This document shows, piece by piece, positions 37,679-45,781 of a stretch of DNA of 57,787 nt. This DNA comes from Streptomyces inhibens (GTDB taxonomy: Bacteria; Actinomycetota; Actinomycetes; Streptomycetales; Streptomycetaceae). How positions within the stretch are numbered: the stretch's first letter is position 1; the number at the start of each line of letters is the position of its first letter. The notes under the pieces were generated by a model, which saw nothing but the letters and a program-made list of their open reading frames with translations, ran no database searches and was not told the DNA's origin. The translations under genes were made by a program, and so were the position numbers. The stretch spans positions 1 through 57,787 of the forward strand of contig NZ_QUAC01000145.1 in the NCBI RefSeq assembly GCF_003389455.1, given 5' to 3'.

Positions 37679-37697
37679 GGGTCTTGCCACAAGCCCC
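37679..37697 (-). promoter_or_regulatory. Rifamycin-associated element (RAE)-like motif
   Basis: Minus strand GGGGCTTGTGGCAAGACCC. The published RAE, as I remember it, is GGGGCTTGCGGCAAGGCCC, so 17 of 19 positions agree, both differences being transitions. It sits 59 bp upstream of the glycosyltransferase start in the correct orientation, with a TTATAG -10-like box just before it. RAEs mediate rifamycin induction of resistance genes in actinobacteria. Confidence 0.65.
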
Positions 37698-37845
37698 CCG
37701 GTGCGCTATAAGTTGAGAGTGGAAAGGAGTGGGTACTCCCCTTTCCCTTCATCGTCCGCTGTGTACGGACAACCTCCTCGCAAAGCGGCGGCGCGCCGCG
37801 TACGGCGATACGTCGGCCCAGGAGGATCTCCTATGGGCCCTACGG

Positions 37846-37912
37846 ATGCAGCCGCGGAACGAGAAGTTCTCCACCCTCTTCAGCGAGGCCGGCTCGAACG
37901 TCGTCGAGAGCG
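37846..37912 (+). pseudogene. N-terminal scrap of a DUF47/PhoU-like protein
   Basis: MQPRNEKFSTLFSEAGSNVV with ESA is the beginning of DUF47-family proteins that accompany low-affinity Pit phosphate transporters. The frame then reads into unrelated Arg-rich text, so only about 23 residues survive. A ribosome-binding-site-like AGGAGGAT lies at 37819-37826. Another scrap (TTVLASLPRRDYHPAMGDVP) follows at about 37995. Confidence 0.45.
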
Positions 37913-38122
37913 CCGCCATTTGCCGTGCTCGCAGATCCCGACGTCGGCCTCGCCATCCACTCGCGATGTCGCTCGCGCTCCGGGAGGGCCTGCGCACCAC
38001 GGTCCTTGCCTCGCTGCCCCGCAGGGACTACCACCCGGCCATGGGCGACGTGCCGGGAAGTCTGACCTACCGCGACGGCGACCAGACCCGTGTCGTTACG
38101 CTCTCGCCGGAGTCCGAGACTC

Positions 38123-38178
38123 CGCCTGACCGCCTGACCGCCTGACCGCCTGACCGCCTGACCGCCTGACCGCCTGAG
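38123..38178 (+). repeat. Tandem repeat, seven copies of an 8-bp unit
   Basis: CGCCTGAC repeated without interruption, the seventh copy ending CGCCTGAG. The unit is not a multiple of three and contains TGA, so copy number changes shift the frame and add stops in one frame. It lies at the end of the decayed PhoU-like region. Confidence 0.85.
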
Positions 38179-38872
38179 CGACGCACGCCGTTGAGGTGCG
38201 CGCCCTCCCAGTCGGGCTCCTCGACGTGCAGCGGCTCACCGAGCTGCGACGGAGGCCGCCATCAAAACCTTCCGCCCGAGGCGGCCCGGTCCAGGTCGAC
38301 GTACTGATGCATCGCGGCCAGCGGCTCGTAGCGGATCCACGCCGTACGTCCATCTCCCCCTTGGTGATCGCTTACGCGAGCGGGAAGAGCACGGGGAGCG
38401 TCGTCGGGCGGGGCGGGAGTTGGCTTCCTTGCTGGATTGGGGGCGGGCACCGCCAGGCAGAGCGCCACAGGACGGTGGGGGAGTCGACGTCGTTGAACTC
38501 CTCGGCGCGGAACGTGCGCAGCGGGCGCCGAGCGGCAGGGTAAATGCCTGCTCGGCAGTGCTGCGGGGGGGGAGAGGCGGGGGGCGGTGTCGTTGAGCGT
38601 GACGGTGCCCTCGCGGGTGTCGATGACGAGCCGGTCTTTTTGGTGGTGGAGGCGGGCGGGAGCGGAGGTTTCAGCCCCAACTGACCTAGCTATTACGGCA
38701 CGTGACCCGCCTCCGGCCTTGCTCCGGCAACCGGTGGAAACCCGCGTGACGTCCTGTGAATGGGCCCGGTCGCGGGTTCACGGGGCAGGGCTGGGCTGTT
38801 GCCGGCACGAGATCCGCGGGGGCGCACCTGGGTAAGCTGCTGGAGCCTTTGGTGCATACGAGTGGGGGGTTC
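38179..38872. other. Decayed stretch with minor coding scraps
   Basis: On the minus strand RLVIDTREGTVTLNDTA (about 38595-38645) and RTFRAEEFNDVDSPTVLWRS (about 38470-38527) look like pieces of an old hypothetical gene. The last 100 bp hold the kinase promoter and leader. Confidence 0.35.
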
Positions 38873-40474
38873 GTGGCCGCGCAGACGCAACCGGGACGTG
38901 TGATCGGCGGACGATACCGGCTGGAGTCGGTTCTGGGAGGCGGGGGTTTCGGGCGGGTCTGGAAGGCTCGCGACGAGACCCTTGACGTGGGTGTGGCAGT
39001 GAAGGAGGTCTGGCTTCCGCCGGCCACATCCGAGGAGGAACACGCGCAGCGGCTGCAGCGCGCCGAGCGCGAGGCCCGCAATGCCGCCCGGCTGCGGTCG
39101 CATCCGCACATCGTCGCCGTGCACGACGTGGTCATCGAGGATCAGGCGCCGTGGATCGTCATGGAGCTCGTCGAGGGCGCCAACCTCGCCGAGAAGGTCT
39201 CCCAGGACGGGCCCATGCCGGTCACCGCTGTCGCGCTCGTCGCCAAGGGCCTGCTCGACGGTCTCGGCGCGGCACACGAGGCCGGGATTGTCCACCGGGA
39301 CGTGAAACCGGCGAACGTGATGGTCACCCGGGGCGGGCGGGTGCTGCTCGCCGACTTCGGGATCGCCGTACAGCAGGGCGACACCTCGCTCACGGCGAGC
39401 GGCGGGCTGATCGGCTCGCTGGAGTACATGCCGCCGGAACGGTTCAACGGTGTCGACTCCGGTGGCGCGGGCGACCTGTACTCGCTGGGCGTGACGCTGT
39501 ATCAGGCGCTGGAGGGGGTGTCCCCGTTCCACCGGGAAACCCCTACGGAGACGTTGACCGCCGTGCTGCTCGGGGAGGTGCCCGTTCCTCGCGACGCCGG
39601 GAAGCTCGGGGCGCTGATCACCCGTCTACTGGACAAGGACCCCGGCAACCGGCCCACCGCTGCCGAGGCCCTGGCCGTGATCGACACCCTCGTGCTGTCG
39701 CCCGTGCCGGATGTCCCCGGAGCAGCGGCCGGCCCGGACTCCGCGCCGGCGCCAAAGCCCCTGCCGGACGCTTCCCAGGCACGCGCCGGTCTCGACGCCG
39801 TGCCTGCGCCGGAGGCTCCGGGCGGTGCCGAGGTGGGCGCCGAACCCGTCCAGGCCCCGGCGCCCCCGCCCGCTCCGGGCGGATCCGAGGCTCTGACCGA
39901 GCGCGTGCCTCCGCTGCCGCCCACGCTGGAGGCTCAACCGCCCGCCGGCACCATCCGGCCGACCACCGGGCCTGGCGCGGTGCGCCCGGCCAGGCCGCTG
40001 GTTCTCGTGGGCGCCGCTGTGGTCGCCGCGGTTGCGGTCGCGGTGGGCATCGCCGTGGCCACGTCGGGCGGCGAGGACGCGTCACCGAACGCCGGCTCGC
40101 CCCGTACCCCGGCGGGATCTACAGCACCGGCCGCGGAGCAGTCCGACGACACGGGTCCGAAGACTCCGGCGGGCTGCGAAGACCAGGCCACGATCGGCGA
40201 GAAATGGAACAGGATCGTCGCCTCCGACCACTTCGGGAACGGCACCGCGCCGATCGAGGACCTGCTGGGGCAGATCCAGGACGCGCAGAGAGCCGACATC
40301 GCCAAGGCGGACCGGAGCGCGGTCAAGACCGCGCTCCAAAAGGACATTGACGTCGCCGCGAAGGCCCTCGACGCACTCCGGGACAAGGACGACAGTGCCT
40401 TCAACAAGTCCCTGATGGACCGGCCCCGTGTTGGCCTCGACATCCTCGATGCCTGTATCCCGGTTCAGAGCTGA
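38873..40474 (+). CDS. Transmembrane Ser/Thr protein kinase
   Basis: 533 residues. Hanks-type catalytic domain (about 13-270): glycine loop GGGGFG, VAVKEVW lysine, VMELVEGANLAEKVSQDG, HRDVKPANVMVTRGGRVLLA then DFGIAV, YMPPERF, DLYSLGVTLYQALEGVSPFH and LITRLLDKDPGNRPTAAEAL. A Pro/Ala/Glu-rich linker (about 280-360) leads to one membrane helix (PLVLVGAAVVAAVAVAVGIA) and a small outer domain with CEDQATIGEKWNRIVASDHF and LDACIPVQS, which has no PASTA repeats. GTG 38873 follows GGGGGG; the frame is open upstream without other signals. Intact paralogue of the frameshifted kinase at 868-2201. Its signal and substrates are unknown. Confidence 0.9.
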   Translation: MAAQTQPGRVIGGRYRLESVLGGGGFGRVWKARDETLDVGVAVKEVWLPPATSEEEHAQRLQRAEREARNAARLRSHPHIVAVHDVVIEDQAPWIVMELVEGANLAEKVSQDGPMPVTAVALVAKGLLDGLGAAHEAGIVHRDVKPANVMVTRGGRVLLADFGIAVQQGDTSLTASGGLIGSLEYMPPERFNGVDSGGAGDLYSLGVTLYQALEGVSPFHRETPTETLTAVLLGEVPVPRDAGKLGALITRLLDKDPGNRPTAAEALAVIDTLVLSPVPDVPGAAAGPDSAPAPKPLPDASQARAGLDAVPAPEAPGGAEVGAEPVQAPAPPPAPGGSEALTERVPPLPPTLEAQPPAGTIRPTTGPGAVRPARPLVLVGAAVVAAVAVAVGIAVATSGGEDASPNAGSPRTPAGSTAPAAEQSDDTGPKTPAGCEDQATIGEKWNRIVASDHFGNGTAPIEDLLGQIQDAQRADIAKADRSAVKTALQKDIDVAAKALDALRDKDDSAFNKSLMDRPRVGLDILDACIPVQS

Positions 40475-40599
40475 TCGGCACGTAGGCGCTCGGCCGGCTG
40501 CCCGACCGGCCTCCCGAGGCGGCCTTTCACGCCCCCCCGTCACCTCCGCCGCCGCGTCGTCGGCCTGGCCCGCGTGGGTCACGATCTCGGCGACGATCT

Positions 40600-40799
40600 T
40601 GCTCCACAGCTGGCGCGACGTACGCCTGATACGGCTCCGGCGGGCGCACATCGATCGGGGCACGGACCCGCAGCAGCGCCCGGGCACTCGCGCCTACCAG
40701 CACCGTTGGGTGGTCCGCGGTCACTGGAGAAACCAGTGGTCCCCATCGCGCAACGCCCACCGGCCTCTGTGGATCAGCCCGCACCTCGCCGGGCCGGAG
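40600..40799 (+). pseudogene. C-terminal fragment of a hypothetical plasmid-type protein
   Basis: VRLIRLRRAHIDRGTDPQQR, then HRWVVRGHWRNQWSPSRNAH and RPLWISPHLAGPE. The RGHWRNQWxPxxxxHRxxWIxPHxxGPE ending belongs to a conserved actinobacterial protein of unknown function that I know from plasmids and integrative elements. It ends exactly where the integrase fragment on the other strand begins. Confidence 0.55.
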
Positions 40800-40990
40800 G
40801 TCTTGAGCAGCATGGCACCGCGCAACGCGGTCAGCGCCCCTTTGCGCTGCCGTGCCCGGATTTCCTCCCCCCGTCCGTCCGCCGCGTCGAACAGGTCCTG
40901 CACCTCGTCATAGGTCAACGGTCGCCGCCCCGGGGCGCCCTCGTACGCGCTGGTGTGCGTGACGGTGTTCCACTTGTGCAAGCGCTGCAC
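40799..40990 (-). pseudogene. Tyrosine recombinase/integrase fragment
   Basis: HKWNTVTHTSAYEGAPGRRP, LTYDEVQDLFDAADGRGEEI and GALTALRGAMLLKT match the start of the catalytic domain of tyrosine-type integrases (NTxTHxxAYEGxPGRRPLTYDEVQALFDAAD). After LLKT the text changes to the back of the plus-strand fragment, so the R-H-R-Y catalytic residues are lost. Confidence 0.65.
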
Positions 40991-41479
40991 AGGCGCTGCA
41001 CAGGCGCTCGCACAAACCGCTCCAGGCAGGTGGCCGGCCAGCCGTAGCAGGCGTCAGCGATGTACTCGCAGAACAATCGCAGGGTGTTCTGGATAACTGC
41101 GCCCCTTCGACGCCGCGAACGTCAGCCGCTTCGTGCGCAGGTGGTCGATTCGTTGCACCGGCGGAGCGCACTTTCTCCTGACGTGCGCTATTTCTCAGCT
41201 CTCGACCTGTCCCCGCAACGGCGGTGCCCCAGATCGCAGGCTTTGCCTTGCTCGAACGCCGCAGATGACTCGTCAGCCGGCGGTCCAGCCCAAGATCTTC
41301 GGCAGCACCTGCTCGGCGACGCGGAGCAACGCCGCGTCATCGGGGAGCCCGTCGTCCTGGCGCCTTCCGAACCACAGACCGAAGAAAACCCGCACCTCCC
41401 CGATGACCAGGAGCGTCCGGCCTGCGGGCAGCGGAAAACCGTTGGACGGCCGGGCCCGGACGAGCCATGATCCGCACTT
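40991..41479. other. Region without a supported gene
   Basis: Starts with a small repeat of GCGCTGCACAG (40981-41010). On the minus strand VIGEVRVFFGLWFGRRQDDG and LLRVAEQVLPKILGW (about 41275-41410) reads coherently but has no recognised family and no start. Confidence 0.35.
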
Positions 41480-42193
41480 GTGACGACGCCGAAGCAGCTT
41501 CTGGTCCGAGCGGCCGCCCGCAACAACGCCGAGTGGTGCGCGGCGATGAGCCGATCGCACGGCTTGGCGGGCGAGTTCGGGGCACAGAGCTGGACCGCTC
41601 CGGCTCGCACGCCGCTGTACTACCCCGACGCGGTGACGCTGGTGCCGGGCGCCGACCCGGCCGCGCTGGCGACCCGGATCGACACCACGACGCCCGGCGC
41701 CTCCGTCAAGGACAGCTTCGCCGACCTCGACCTGGGGGAGGCCGGCTTCCAGGTGCTGTTCGAGGCGCAGTGGATCCACCGCCCGGCGGGTGCGCCCGCC
41801 ACCGCGTCGGATCTTGCCTGGAACGTGGCGGGCGACCCGGACACGTTGCGCGCGTGGGCGCACGCTTGGGACGACGGGAACGGCAACGCGGACCTCTTCC
41901 GGCCCGAACTGCTCGACGACCCGGCCACGTTCGTGCTCGCCGGACAGTCCCCTGACGGCCGGGTGATTGCCGGAGCGGTGGCGAGCCGCAGTGACCAGGT
42001 GGTCGGAATCTCCAATGTCTTCGCGCTGGAGGGCGGCCCCGACGCGGCCTGGCCGGTCGTACTGGAGGCGGTGCACGGGCTGTTCCCCACCCTGCCGGTG
42101 GTCGGCTACGAGCACGGCAGCGATGACCTGGCGGCCGCCGTCCGCCACGGCTTCGAGCCGGTCGGTCCGCTGCGGATCTGGCTGCACGGCTAG
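41480..42193 (+). CDS. Hypothetical protein, possibly GNAT-like
   Basis: 237 residues from GTG 41480. It opens LLVRAAARNNAEWCAAMSRS and includes TPLYYPDAVTLVPGADPAAL, SVKDSFADLDLGEAGFQVLF, EAQWIHRPAG, WAHAWDDGNGNADLFRPELL, IAGAVASRSDQVVGISNVFA and VVGYEHGSDDLAAAVRHGFE plus VGPLRIWLHG. The late GYExGxxLxAAxxxGFxxxGPLRVW pattern recalls the acetyl-CoA-fold ending of GNAT-related proteins, though motif A is not clear. Soluble, no signal peptide. No operon partner. Codon use normal, looks intact. Confidence 0.65.
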   Translation: MTTPKQLLVRAAARNNAEWCAAMSRSHGLAGEFGAQSWTAPARTPLYYPDAVTLVPGADPAALATRIDTTTPGASVKDSFADLDLGEAGFQVLFEAQWIHRPAGAPATASDLAWNVAGDPDTLRAWAHAWDDGNGNADLFRPELLDDPATFVLAGQSPDGRVIAGAVASRSDQVVGISNVFALEGGPDAAWPVVLEAVHGLFPTLPVVGYEHGSDDLAAAVRHGFEPVGPLRIWLHG

Positions 42194-42316
42194 ATCGGCT
42201 CCAGGGCTGCCCGAGCCACTGTTCGCCGCAGCCGTCCCTATGGGAAATGTGACCGCGACGGTGAGGAATTAAGTGACGCTCAAGCGGTCTGAAGTGGGGA
42301 ATTGCGTGACCGCTGA

Positions 42317-42403
42317 CACCAGGGCGGTGATGACGTGCTCGAAAACCACACGGTCGGGTATGCGCGGGTTGCGGCAGCCCAGCGGGTGTGGGTCCACATG
42401 CGC
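42317..42403 (-). mobile_element. N-terminal scrap of an IS5-type transposase
   Basis: AHVDPHPLGCRNPRIPDRVV followed by FEHVITALV resembles the beginning of a streptomycete IS transposase (HPLGCHxPRIPDRxVFxxLxxxLV). Both ends are replaced by unrelated sequence. The rest of 42194-42559 has no recognisable gene. Confidence 0.4.
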
Positions 42404-42559
42404 GGGGCAGCAGCGCCGCGCACTGGTTCCACAAGGGTTCGAGCAGGCAGGACGGCAGGACGGGCACGAGACTCCGGGAGGGGATGACGCCGACATGTGG
42501 TGCCGCCGCGCTCGGCCCGTCCAGCGTCGCCGATGCGACCAGGGCTGCAGGGCTGGGGG

Positions 42560-42936
42560 TCAGCGCGGGCGGAGTTGCCCGGCGGCGGGGACGTCGAGGA
42601 CGAAGATGTGGCCGATGTCCGCGTCTGCGTAGCCGTAGTCGACGTTTTTCACCCGGAGCTGTTGCGGGGTGGCTTCGACGATCTGGACGGCGACGGGCTC
42701 CGGGCGGCCGGGTAGAGAGAGCAGCCAGTCCTGGGCCAGGTAGCTCAGCCCCATGCGGTCCAGGCACTGGCGGGCGTGATGCTCGTTGGTGGGTGCGCCG
42801 AGCGGGTGGCCGAAGACGGTGACCGGGTGAACAGAAGCGGGTTGTCGTCGACCGGGCGCAGGTAGCCAAGGAGTTCGCTGTCCTCACAGCGGTGGTGGCG
42901 GGCCCAGTGGGCGGGGATCACGTCGGATGCTCCCAT
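42560..42936 (-). pseudogene. Conserved hypothetical protein with a frameshift
   Basis: From ATG 42934-42936: MGASDVIPAHWARHHRCEDS, ELLGYLRPVDDN, then a frameshift near 42835 to VTVFGHPLGAPTNEHHARQC and LDRMGLSYLAQDWLLSLPGR, VAVQIVEATPQQLRVKNVDY, GYADADIGHIFVLDVPAAGQ and LRPR to the stop at 42560. The joined product of about 125 residues is a coherent small cytosolic protein. One indel separates it from an intact gene. Confidence 0.6.
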
Positions 42937-43049
42937 GGGTGTGCGGCGATGCCGCTTCGCACGGACAGGGCATCGCCAGGCGGTGGATCAGATCGGGTGG
43001 AAGCTGCCCGGTGCCAGAGGTCTGCAGCCCTCCAGCAGCCGGTGGCCGG

Positions 43050-43811
43050 TCAGCTCAGGCGGGCGTCCGCGTAGGTGGCCATCGCATCTCGCTGATAGGC
43101 GGCGAGCCCGAGAGCGACCTGGGCGTAGGCCGCGCGCCACTGCACATCGTCGACATAGGTCTGACCGAGGGCTTTGAACGCGGCCGCGTTCGGGGTCCAC
43201 ATCCGGCAGACGCCCCGGTAGTGGGCATCGACCTCGGTCTGCACCGCCGGGTCGGTCACCGGCGTGCCGGATGCTACGAACTCGGCCATACGGACCGTCG
43301 CCGCGGTCGCCTCCCGCTGCAGCCGCGCCTGGTCCTCATCCGTGAGTGTGCCGGCGAACTGCCTCGACTGCGCCGCCTCGTCAGGCCACTGCTCAAGGGC
43401 GGCCGCCTCGTGGCGGGCGGCATCGAAGCCCTCGAACAGGTTCTCCGGCCTGCTGATCTTCGTCATGTCGTGGGTGTCCTTGTCTTCCTCAAGTTCGGCG
43501 ATGGTGCGGCCGACTGTGGCGGCCAGCACGTCCAGCCGCTCCCGCTCCGCCAGCAGCCTCCGGTGGTGCTCCCGCAGCGCGGCCACCTGGTCGACCTGGC
43601 GCTCCAGGACCGCTGCGATCTCGCGCAGTCCCAGACCGAGTTCCCGCATCAGCAGGATCTGCTGCAGCCGCAGCAGCCCTGCCTCCTCGTAGTAGCGGTG
43701 GCCGTTGCTCCCGATGTACGCAGGAACAAGCAGCCCGATCTCGTCGTAGTGCCGCAGCGTCCGGGACGTCACCCCGGACATCCGGGCCACGTCCGCGATG
43801 GACCAGGCCAT
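43050..43811 (-). CDS. MerR-family regulator with TipAS-like drug-binding domain
   Basis: 253 residues with the TipAL layout: N-terminal MerR HTH (SIADVARMSGVTSRTLRHYD, GHRYYEEAGLLRLQQILLMR), coiled coil (about 60-110), and C-terminal globin-like TipAS domain (FEGFDAARHEAAALEQWPDE, MAEFVASGTPVTDPAVQTEV, DAHYRGVCRMWTPNAAAFKA, LGQTYVDDVQWRAAYAQVAL). TipAS captures thiopeptides, in TipA through a cysteine. Here the equivalent position seems to be in WTPNAAA and lacks cysteine; C202 lies six residues earlier. ATG 43809-43811 is chosen for MAWSIADVARMSG. Expected to activate multidrug response genes; no obvious target adjoins. Confidence 0.85.
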   Translation of the reverse strand: MAWSIADVARMSGVTSRTLRHYDEIGLLVPAYIGSNGHRYYEEAGLLRLQQILLMRELGLGLREIAAVLERQVDQVAALREHHRRLLAERERLDVLAATVGRTIAELEEDKDTHDMTKISRPENLFEGFDAARHEAAALEQWPDEAAQSRQFAGTLTDEDQARLQREATAATVRMAEFVASGTPVTDPAVQTEVDAHYRGVCRMWTPNAAAFKALGQTYVDDVQWRAAYAQVALGLAAYQRDAMATYADARLS

Positions 43812-43970
43812 AGCCGTGCCTTTCATCGCCGGGCCGGTCTCTCCGGCCACACAAGGGACCGTAGGAGTTGACGCAGCGGAAAGCGCAAGAGGACCCCGGC
43901 ACGCACCACTCTCATCGCGCCCGGCAATAACGGCTAACGCAATCAGGCGGAAGGCCGGCGACGCCTCGGT

Positions 43971-44543
43971 TCATGACGCCCGTCCGCCGAACTGCCAGTT
44001 GTGCACTTCGATATCGGCGTACCGGTCCGGGGTTAGGACGGCGCGTGCCGTGTACGGATCCGGCGCCCGCACCAGCGCCGCCGTACCCAGCCAGGTGGCG
44101 CCGTCGTCGGACAGCAGCGGCCCGTACGCGATCAACTCGTCCTGCCCGGGCGGCACGGCGAGGTCGGCGGCCTGCCCGGCGCCAAGGCCGAGCACCAGGT
44201 ATCGGTTGCCACCGGTCCGGCCGCCAGGGAAATCCCACATTGTGCGCCCCAATGTGTTGCGCCACCGGCGCAGCAGCACGTCGCGGTACACGCCTGCTTG
44301 GTAGCCAGGCTCGCCGAAGGCGAACGCGCGAGCGGCGGCAGGATCTGGCAGGTCGACGATATGCACACTGCCGGTGGGCGCGTCGCCGTCGCTGGTGAGG
44401 GTCGGGCCGCGGGCGATCATCTCCGCCGCATACCGGTCCATGTAGGACCAGTGCTCTTCCAGCAGCTCGTTACGCAGCGCCAGGGAGCCGGGCCGATCGC
44501 GGTGATAGCAGAAGAACTCCATGCCCACATTCTTCATCACCAT
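43971..44543 (-). CDS. YciI-like protein
   Basis: 190 residues from ATG 44541-44543, preceded by AAGGGGGG. First half is a YCII-type ferredoxin-like domain: MEFFCYHRDRPGSLALRNEL, LEEHWSYMDRYAAEMIARGP, TGSVHIVDLPDPAAARAFAF and GEPGYQAGVY. The second half (NRYLVLGLGAGQAADLAVPP, YGPLLSDDGATWLGTAALVR, YTARAVLTPDRYADIEVHNW) repeats the same fold features, so it is a two-domain YciI-like protein. Function unknown; YciI proteins are small hydrolases or dehydrogenase-like. The frame is open upstream into an IS remnant without a stop. Confidence 0.75.
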   Translation of the reverse strand: MVMKNVGMEFFCYHRDRPGSLALRNELLEEHWSYMDRYAAEMIARGPTLTSDGDAPTGSVHIVDLPDPAAARAFAFGEPGYQAGVYRDVLLRRWRNTLGRTMWDFPGGRTGGNRYLVLGLGAGQAADLAVPPGQDELIAYGPLLSDDGATWLGTAALVRAPDPYTARAVLTPDRYADIEVHNWQFGGRAS

Positions 44544-44552
44544 GTACACCCC

Positions 44553-44935
44553 CCTTACAAAGGCCCGCACAATGCGTTGAGTTGGCGGTGGGTGATGAGA
44601 CAGCAGGCCGGTTTGAGAAAGGCTTCGTGGATGTCGGCTCGTCGCTCTCAGCGGATTCTGAGCGCTTGAAGGCATGGAGCCATGGAGCCAGGCGAAGGTT
44701 CGCTCGACCACCCATCGGTGGGTTCCCAGGCCGGTTCCGCGCCGGGTGCCTCGGCGGGTGATGGCCGGCACGATGTCCAGGGCTCGGACCTGGTCGCGGT
44801 AGATGTCGTGGTCATAGCCGCGGTCGGCGAAGAGGGAGTTGAGCTTTCGGCGCGGGCGGCCGACGCGGCCCCGGATGGGTGGGATCGCTTGCAGGAGAGG
44901 GTCTGGAGCGATGCCGAGGAAGCTGAACAGGCCAC
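44553..44935 (-). mobile_element. IS5-family transposase C-terminal remnant
   Basis: LLQAIPPIRGRVGRPRRKLN, SLFADRGYDHDIYRDQVRAL, then GTGLGTHRWVVERTFAWLHG are the ADRGYD and R-x-x-VERTFAWL blocks of the DDE domain. A frameshift follows WLHG (LHAFKRSESAES in the next frame), with ITHRQLNALC-like text at the end. The 5' half is missing; upstream sequence belongs to the leader of the next gene. Confidence 0.75.
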
Positions 44936-45027
44936 GATCCTGTGCGGCTCTGCCTTGCAAGTATGGCGGCCTGACTGGCGGGGAGCGCTGGAGAGGGATG
45001 TCCGTGCCTCGTGCTATCCAGGCTTGT

Positions 45028-45585
45028 ATGACGGATACGACGTACTCCGAATTGCTGGGAACCATCGATGAGTTCGCTGGAAGGCTGGACCTGCATGAGC
45101 AGGTGGCCTGCCTTTACGGCCTGATCGCTCCCCTGCTCGACCGCGTTGAGCAGGAGGACGAGGAGTTGAGCGATGAGCCCGTGCTCTCGACCGCGGATGC
45201 GGTGCGGGGGATCCACAAAGCTGCTGCTGGGGAGCCGACCGACGTCGATGCGGTCCATGAGCAGCTGACCGAAGTGGGTCTGTGCTACTCAGAAGACCAG
45301 GACCCGGAGCGACACATTGTGTCCCAGTCAGCCTATGCGTCGGCGGCCTGGCTGCGCCTGCTGGCAGGGCGGAAACTGCGTACCACGAGATACCTTGAGG
45401 GCGACGAGGAGGATCTGATCCCGCCGTTCGCTCCGTCGACGTTCACGCAGATTGTCGACCTGCTGGCTTGGACTCGATCGGGCCAGGTGTATTGCCACTG
45501 GGAGGACGCCACAACGGCTCCCGAGTACGATCTTCCGGCCGCGATACGCGAGCTCCAGGTGATGCACCTGGAGATCACCACCTGA
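45028..45585 (+). CDS. Hypothetical acidic cytosolic protein
   Basis: 185 residues from ATG 45028. Text: TYSELLGTIDEFAGRLDLHE, QVACLYGLIAPLLDRVEQED, EELSDEPVLSTADAVRGIHK, EPTDVDAVHEQLTEVGLCYS, TRYLEGDEEDLIPPFAPSTF and CHWEDATTAPEYDLPAAIRE. It is acidic, helical and without signal or membrane segments, which would fit a toxin-immunity or adaptor protein, but I recognise no family. It lies between transposase remnants and may have come with one of them. No good ribosome binding site is visible. Confidence 0.5.
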   Translation: MTDTTYSELLGTIDEFAGRLDLHEQVACLYGLIAPLLDRVEQEDEELSDEPVLSTADAVRGIHKAAAGEPTDVDAVHEQLTEVGLCYSEDQDPERHIVSQSAYASAAWLRLLAGRKLRTTRYLEGDEEDLIPPFAPSTFTQIVDLLAWTRSGQVYCHWEDATTAPEYDLPAAIRELQVMHLEITT

Positions 45586-45593
45586 GGCAGTCA

Positions 45594-45775
45594 TCAGGGG
45601 CGGATCACGGTCATCCGTTGCAGGTTGTAGGCGAAGACGCCGAGTCCGACCCAGGCTTGTGCTCCGCTGAGCCGTCGCAGCCGTGTTCGGCGGAGCCCGA
45701 ATCCACGCTTGAGGTGACTGATGCGGGCTTCGATACCAACGCGCCAGTTCCGCATCCTGCGGAAGGCGCGGCTCC
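45594..45775 (-). mobile_element. C-terminal remnant of an ISNCY/IS5-like transposase
   Basis: WRVGIEARISHLKRGFGLRR, TRLRRLSGAQAWVGLGVFAY and NLQRMTVIRP, then stop at 45594. The ARISHLKRxFGLRRTRLR ... GLGIFAYNLQRMTVI ending is known from actinobacterial IS transposases. Everything upstream is missing. Confidence 0.65.
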
Positions 45776-45781
45776 AGGACC

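Noticed and set aside
38123..38178. CRISPR array
   Set aside because: The units are 8 bp and contiguous without spacers; the 19-bp pair at 49683 also has only two copies. No cas gene is present.
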